Part shown: positions 31,864 to 33,223 of the stretch, piece after piece | Numbering within the stretch: position 1 is the first letter of the stretch | How the letters are laid out: each line of letters starts with the position of its first letter | NCBI GenBank assembly: GCA_913057785.1 | Contig: CAJXPD010000102.1 | Coordinates: forward strand, 1-33,223 | DNA length: 33,223 nt | Direction of reading: 5' to 3' | Source of the DNA: an uncultured Lewinella sp. | GTDB taxonomy: Bacteria > Bacteroidota > Bacteroidia > Chitinophagales > Saprospiraceae | Translations under genes and position numbers: made by a program | Notes under the pieces: generated by a model | Seen by the model: the letters and a program-made list of their open reading frames with translations, nothing else | What the model was told of the DNA's origin: nothing | Databases searched by the model: none

Positions 31864-32961
31864 ATGAGGACGCTCCTTCTGCTATCTTGCCTATCCGTAT
31901 TTGCCTGTTCGAATCCGAAAGCGCCCAATGCGGAGAAGCCAAGCTATCCGATCACGGACCTGCCATCTATGTCCCTGGAAGAGGCCGGCTTCAACCGCGA
32001 TTCTATCAACAATCTAATGCAGGCCTTAGCCGAATCCCCACGCAGGCGGGATTTCCGAGGAATGGTCGTGATCAAAGATAACAAGCTGGTACTGGAAGAA
32101 TACTACGGTACCTATTGGAGGAAGACGGTCCATGACATCCGCTCGGCAGGGAAAAGCGTGACCGCATTACTGCTTGGGATTGCTATTGAGGAAGGCTTAA
32201 TCAAAGACCTGGACCAAAGTGTCTACTCCCTATTCTCTGAGGAGAAAAACCCTTCCATCAACGAAGACTACCAAAAGATCAAACTCCAACACCTCTTGGA
32301 CATGGCATCTGGCTTGGATGCTGATACCGATGATACGGATACGCCGGGTCATGCTGTACAGTGGATGTCAAAAGACAATTGGAAATCCTACCTGCTCAAT
32401 GTCCCTTTGAAGAATCAGCCTGGGGAGCGGTTTGTTTACGCCGATATTCATCCCCTATTAATCGGCTTGGCCATCGAAGAAGCATCTGGGATGAGCCTCA
32501 AGGATTATGCGCGCGAGAAGCTCTTTGGTCCTTTGGGGTTTGAGCCCGTTTATTGGTATACTAATCCGGCCAATCAAACCGGAGCAGCGGGTAATTTGTA
32601 TCTGACTGGCTTTGATTTTGCGAAGTTGGGGCTACTCGTGGCGAATGAAGGCCTATGGGAAGGGAAACAGATCATTAGTGCTGACTATATTGATGCATTG
32701 AAAAACAGTAAGGGGTATCCAGAGGTATCCGATTTGTTCTTCGCCGCGGACTCCTATGGCATGTTGTGGTATAAATCAAAACGTACCTTCGGAGACAAGG
32801 AATTTGAGTATCTTTTTGCCTCCGGAAGTGGAGGTAATCATCTGATCGTTGTCCCCGAAGAGGAATTGGTTATCGCCTTACTTTCAACCGCCTATGGCCC
32901 AGGGCATGGTCAAGGCCGGAGCTATACGGTGATGAGCATGATATTAGCTGCATTACAGTAA
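31864..32961 (+). CDS. Serine hydrolase lipoprotein, beta-lactamase fold
   Basis: A 365-residue lipoprotein with lipobox Val-Phe-Ala-Cys15. The beta-lactamase/transpeptidase fold is visible: nucleophile Ser94 in 'SAGK' (94-97), 'YAD' (192-194) where class C enzymes have YxN, and a C-terminal 'ASGSGGNHLIVVPEEELVIALLS' in place of the KTG strand. This matches the exported 'serine hydrolase' group related to 6-aminohexanoate-dimer hydrolase/esterases rather than true beta-lactamases. The Asn-to-Asp change at the YxN position is conservative but notable. ATG 31864 begins the signal; the longer frame from 31783 adds a charged, non-signal leader. The 224-bp gap before it shows no ORF. Confidence 0.88.
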   Translation: MRTLLLLSCLSVFACSNPKAPNAEKPSYPITDLPSMSLEEAGFNRDSINNLMQALAESPRRRDFRGMVVIKDNKLVLEEYYGTYWRKTVHDIRSAGKSVTALLLGIAIEEGLIKDLDQSVYSLFSEEKNPSINEDYQKIKLQHLLDMASGLDADTDDTDTPGHAVQWMSKDNWKSYLLNVPLKNQPGERFVYADIHPLLIGLAIEEASGMSLKDYAREKLFGPLGFEPVYWYTNPANQTGAAGNLYLTGFDFAKLGLLVANEGLWEGKQIISADYIDALKNSKGYPEVSDLFFAADSYGMLWYKSKRTFGDKEFEYLFASGSGGNHLIVVPEEELVIALLSTAYGPGHGQGRSYTVMSMILAALQ

Positions 32962-33031
32962 ATACTGATAAACGATTTAAATAGCCATAGGCGCAAACAT
33001 CCGAAGTGGATTGGTCGAAGTTAGGTGGTTC

Positions 33032-33039
33032 TAGTTTTT
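33032..33039 (+). promoter_or_regulatory. Possible promoter (TTG-N18-TAGTTTTT)
   Basis: TTG at 33011-33013 and TAGTTTTT at 33032-33039 (one mismatch to TAnnTTTG) at a spacing of 18. It would drive a short RNA or leader running into the hairpins at 33124-33158. Weak evidence. Confidence 0.2.
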
Positions 33040-33136
33040 CGAACTTCACCATTTTGGGATATTATTTCGAGGGACGGGACATATGTACCGTACCCAAAAG
33101 GCACGGATTTACCGGGATACATGGCTAGGGATATTT

Positions 33137-33158
33137 AACCCCTAGCGGGGTTTTGTTT
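33137..33158 (+). terminator. Intrinsic terminator
   Basis: Stem AACCCC (33137-33142) / GGGGTT (33147-33152) with tetraloop TAGC and a following T-rich run TTGTTT, a textbook rho-independent terminator. It may end the serine hydrolase transcript 176 bp upstream or a short RNA started within the gap. The left arm can alternatively pair with GCTAGGG at 33124-33130. Confidence 0.6.
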
Positions 33159-33195
33159 CAAGCTTGTTCAACCCCCAGCAGTCAGTGCTAGCGCC

Positions 33196-33210
33196 TGTCA
33201 CAGCGTGACA
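33196..33210. promoter_or_regulatory. Dyad TGTCAC-AGC-GTGACA at the right edge
   Basis: Perfect 6-bp arms around a 3-base centre (15 bp in total). It lies beyond the terminator and close to the window end, where it would precede whatever gene follows. It fits an operator for a dimeric regulator; the downstream gene is not visible. Confidence 0.35.
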
Positions 33211-33223
33211 ACATATGCATAGC

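Noticed and set aside
1..33223. CRISPR array, tRNA/rRNA genes, transposons, prophage or integron structures
   Set aside because: No regularly spaced repeats, tRNA-like cloverleaf, transposase, integrase or terminal inverted repeats with target duplications were found on reading both strands.

Overview
The window is chromosomal DNA of a Bacteroidota bacterium, most likely of the order Cytophagales (Cyclobacteriaceae/Roseivirga/Fulvivirga-like). This is inferred from gene content: a stand-alone FtsX/MacB-type permease of about 800 residues, a DUF5916 outer-membrane protein, LytS/LytTR two-component genes, AraC regulators with a membrane-spanning N-terminal half, many lipoproteins and DinB/VOC/ABM house-cleaning enzymes. 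Ribosome-binding sites are weak and three intergenic regions carry the TAnnTTTG -7 element typical of the phylum. I see no tRNA, rRNA, CRISPR array, transposase, integrase or phage gene. All but two intact genes read on the + strand.

Layout. 1-4.4 kb: two tandem PD40 (WD40-like beta-propeller) lipoprotein/secreted paralogs, the second broken by an in-frame TGA, then a LytS-type histidine kinase and its LytTR response regulator overlapping by 4 bp, then a small membrane ORF on the - strand. 4.4-10 kb: a macrolide-exporter-like FtsX permease, a DUF5916 outer-membrane protein and an ABM-fold protein. 10-13.4 kb: a DUF6624 lipoprotein, an SH3b protein with a cysteine-rich tail, an Asp/Glu-racemase-fold protein lacking both catalytic cysteines, a short AraC regulator and a VOC protein. 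13.6-18.3 kb: a TPR protein, a WYL/HTH regulator next to a DUF4345 membrane protein with an operator-like dyad between them, and a secreted protein that looks like a catalytically dead gluzincin peptidase. 18.3-25.1 kb: a decayed gene remnant on the - strand, then two modules each starting with a membrane-anchored AraC regulator and containing an exported hydrolase (an S33-like lipoprotein; a class-C beta-lactamase-like protein). 25.1-27.8 kb: two lipoproteins of unknown role around a bile-acid:Na+ symporter-family transporter. 27.9-33.0 kb: a co-directional run DinB - MDR oxidoreductase - SDR - Crp/Fnr regulator - metallo-hydrolase - serine hydrolase lipoprotein.

Taken together this is an accessory/environment-sensing region: cell-envelope lipoproteins, signal transduction and small detoxification enzymes. 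I found no multi-gene system that I can call new with confidence. The points best worth following are: the 17120-18256 protein, in which the positions expected for HExxH and the downstream Glu are Phe-Gly-x-x-Gly and Gln; the racemase-fold protein with Ser83/Gly197 in place of both Cys; the single-codon nonsense lesion in the PD40 paralog; the frameshifted remnant at 18325-18671; a 22-bp-period direct repeat and an adjacent 10-bp-stem hairpin in front of 17120; a cluster of palindromes at 21918-22001; and overlapping alternative hairpins at the right edge.
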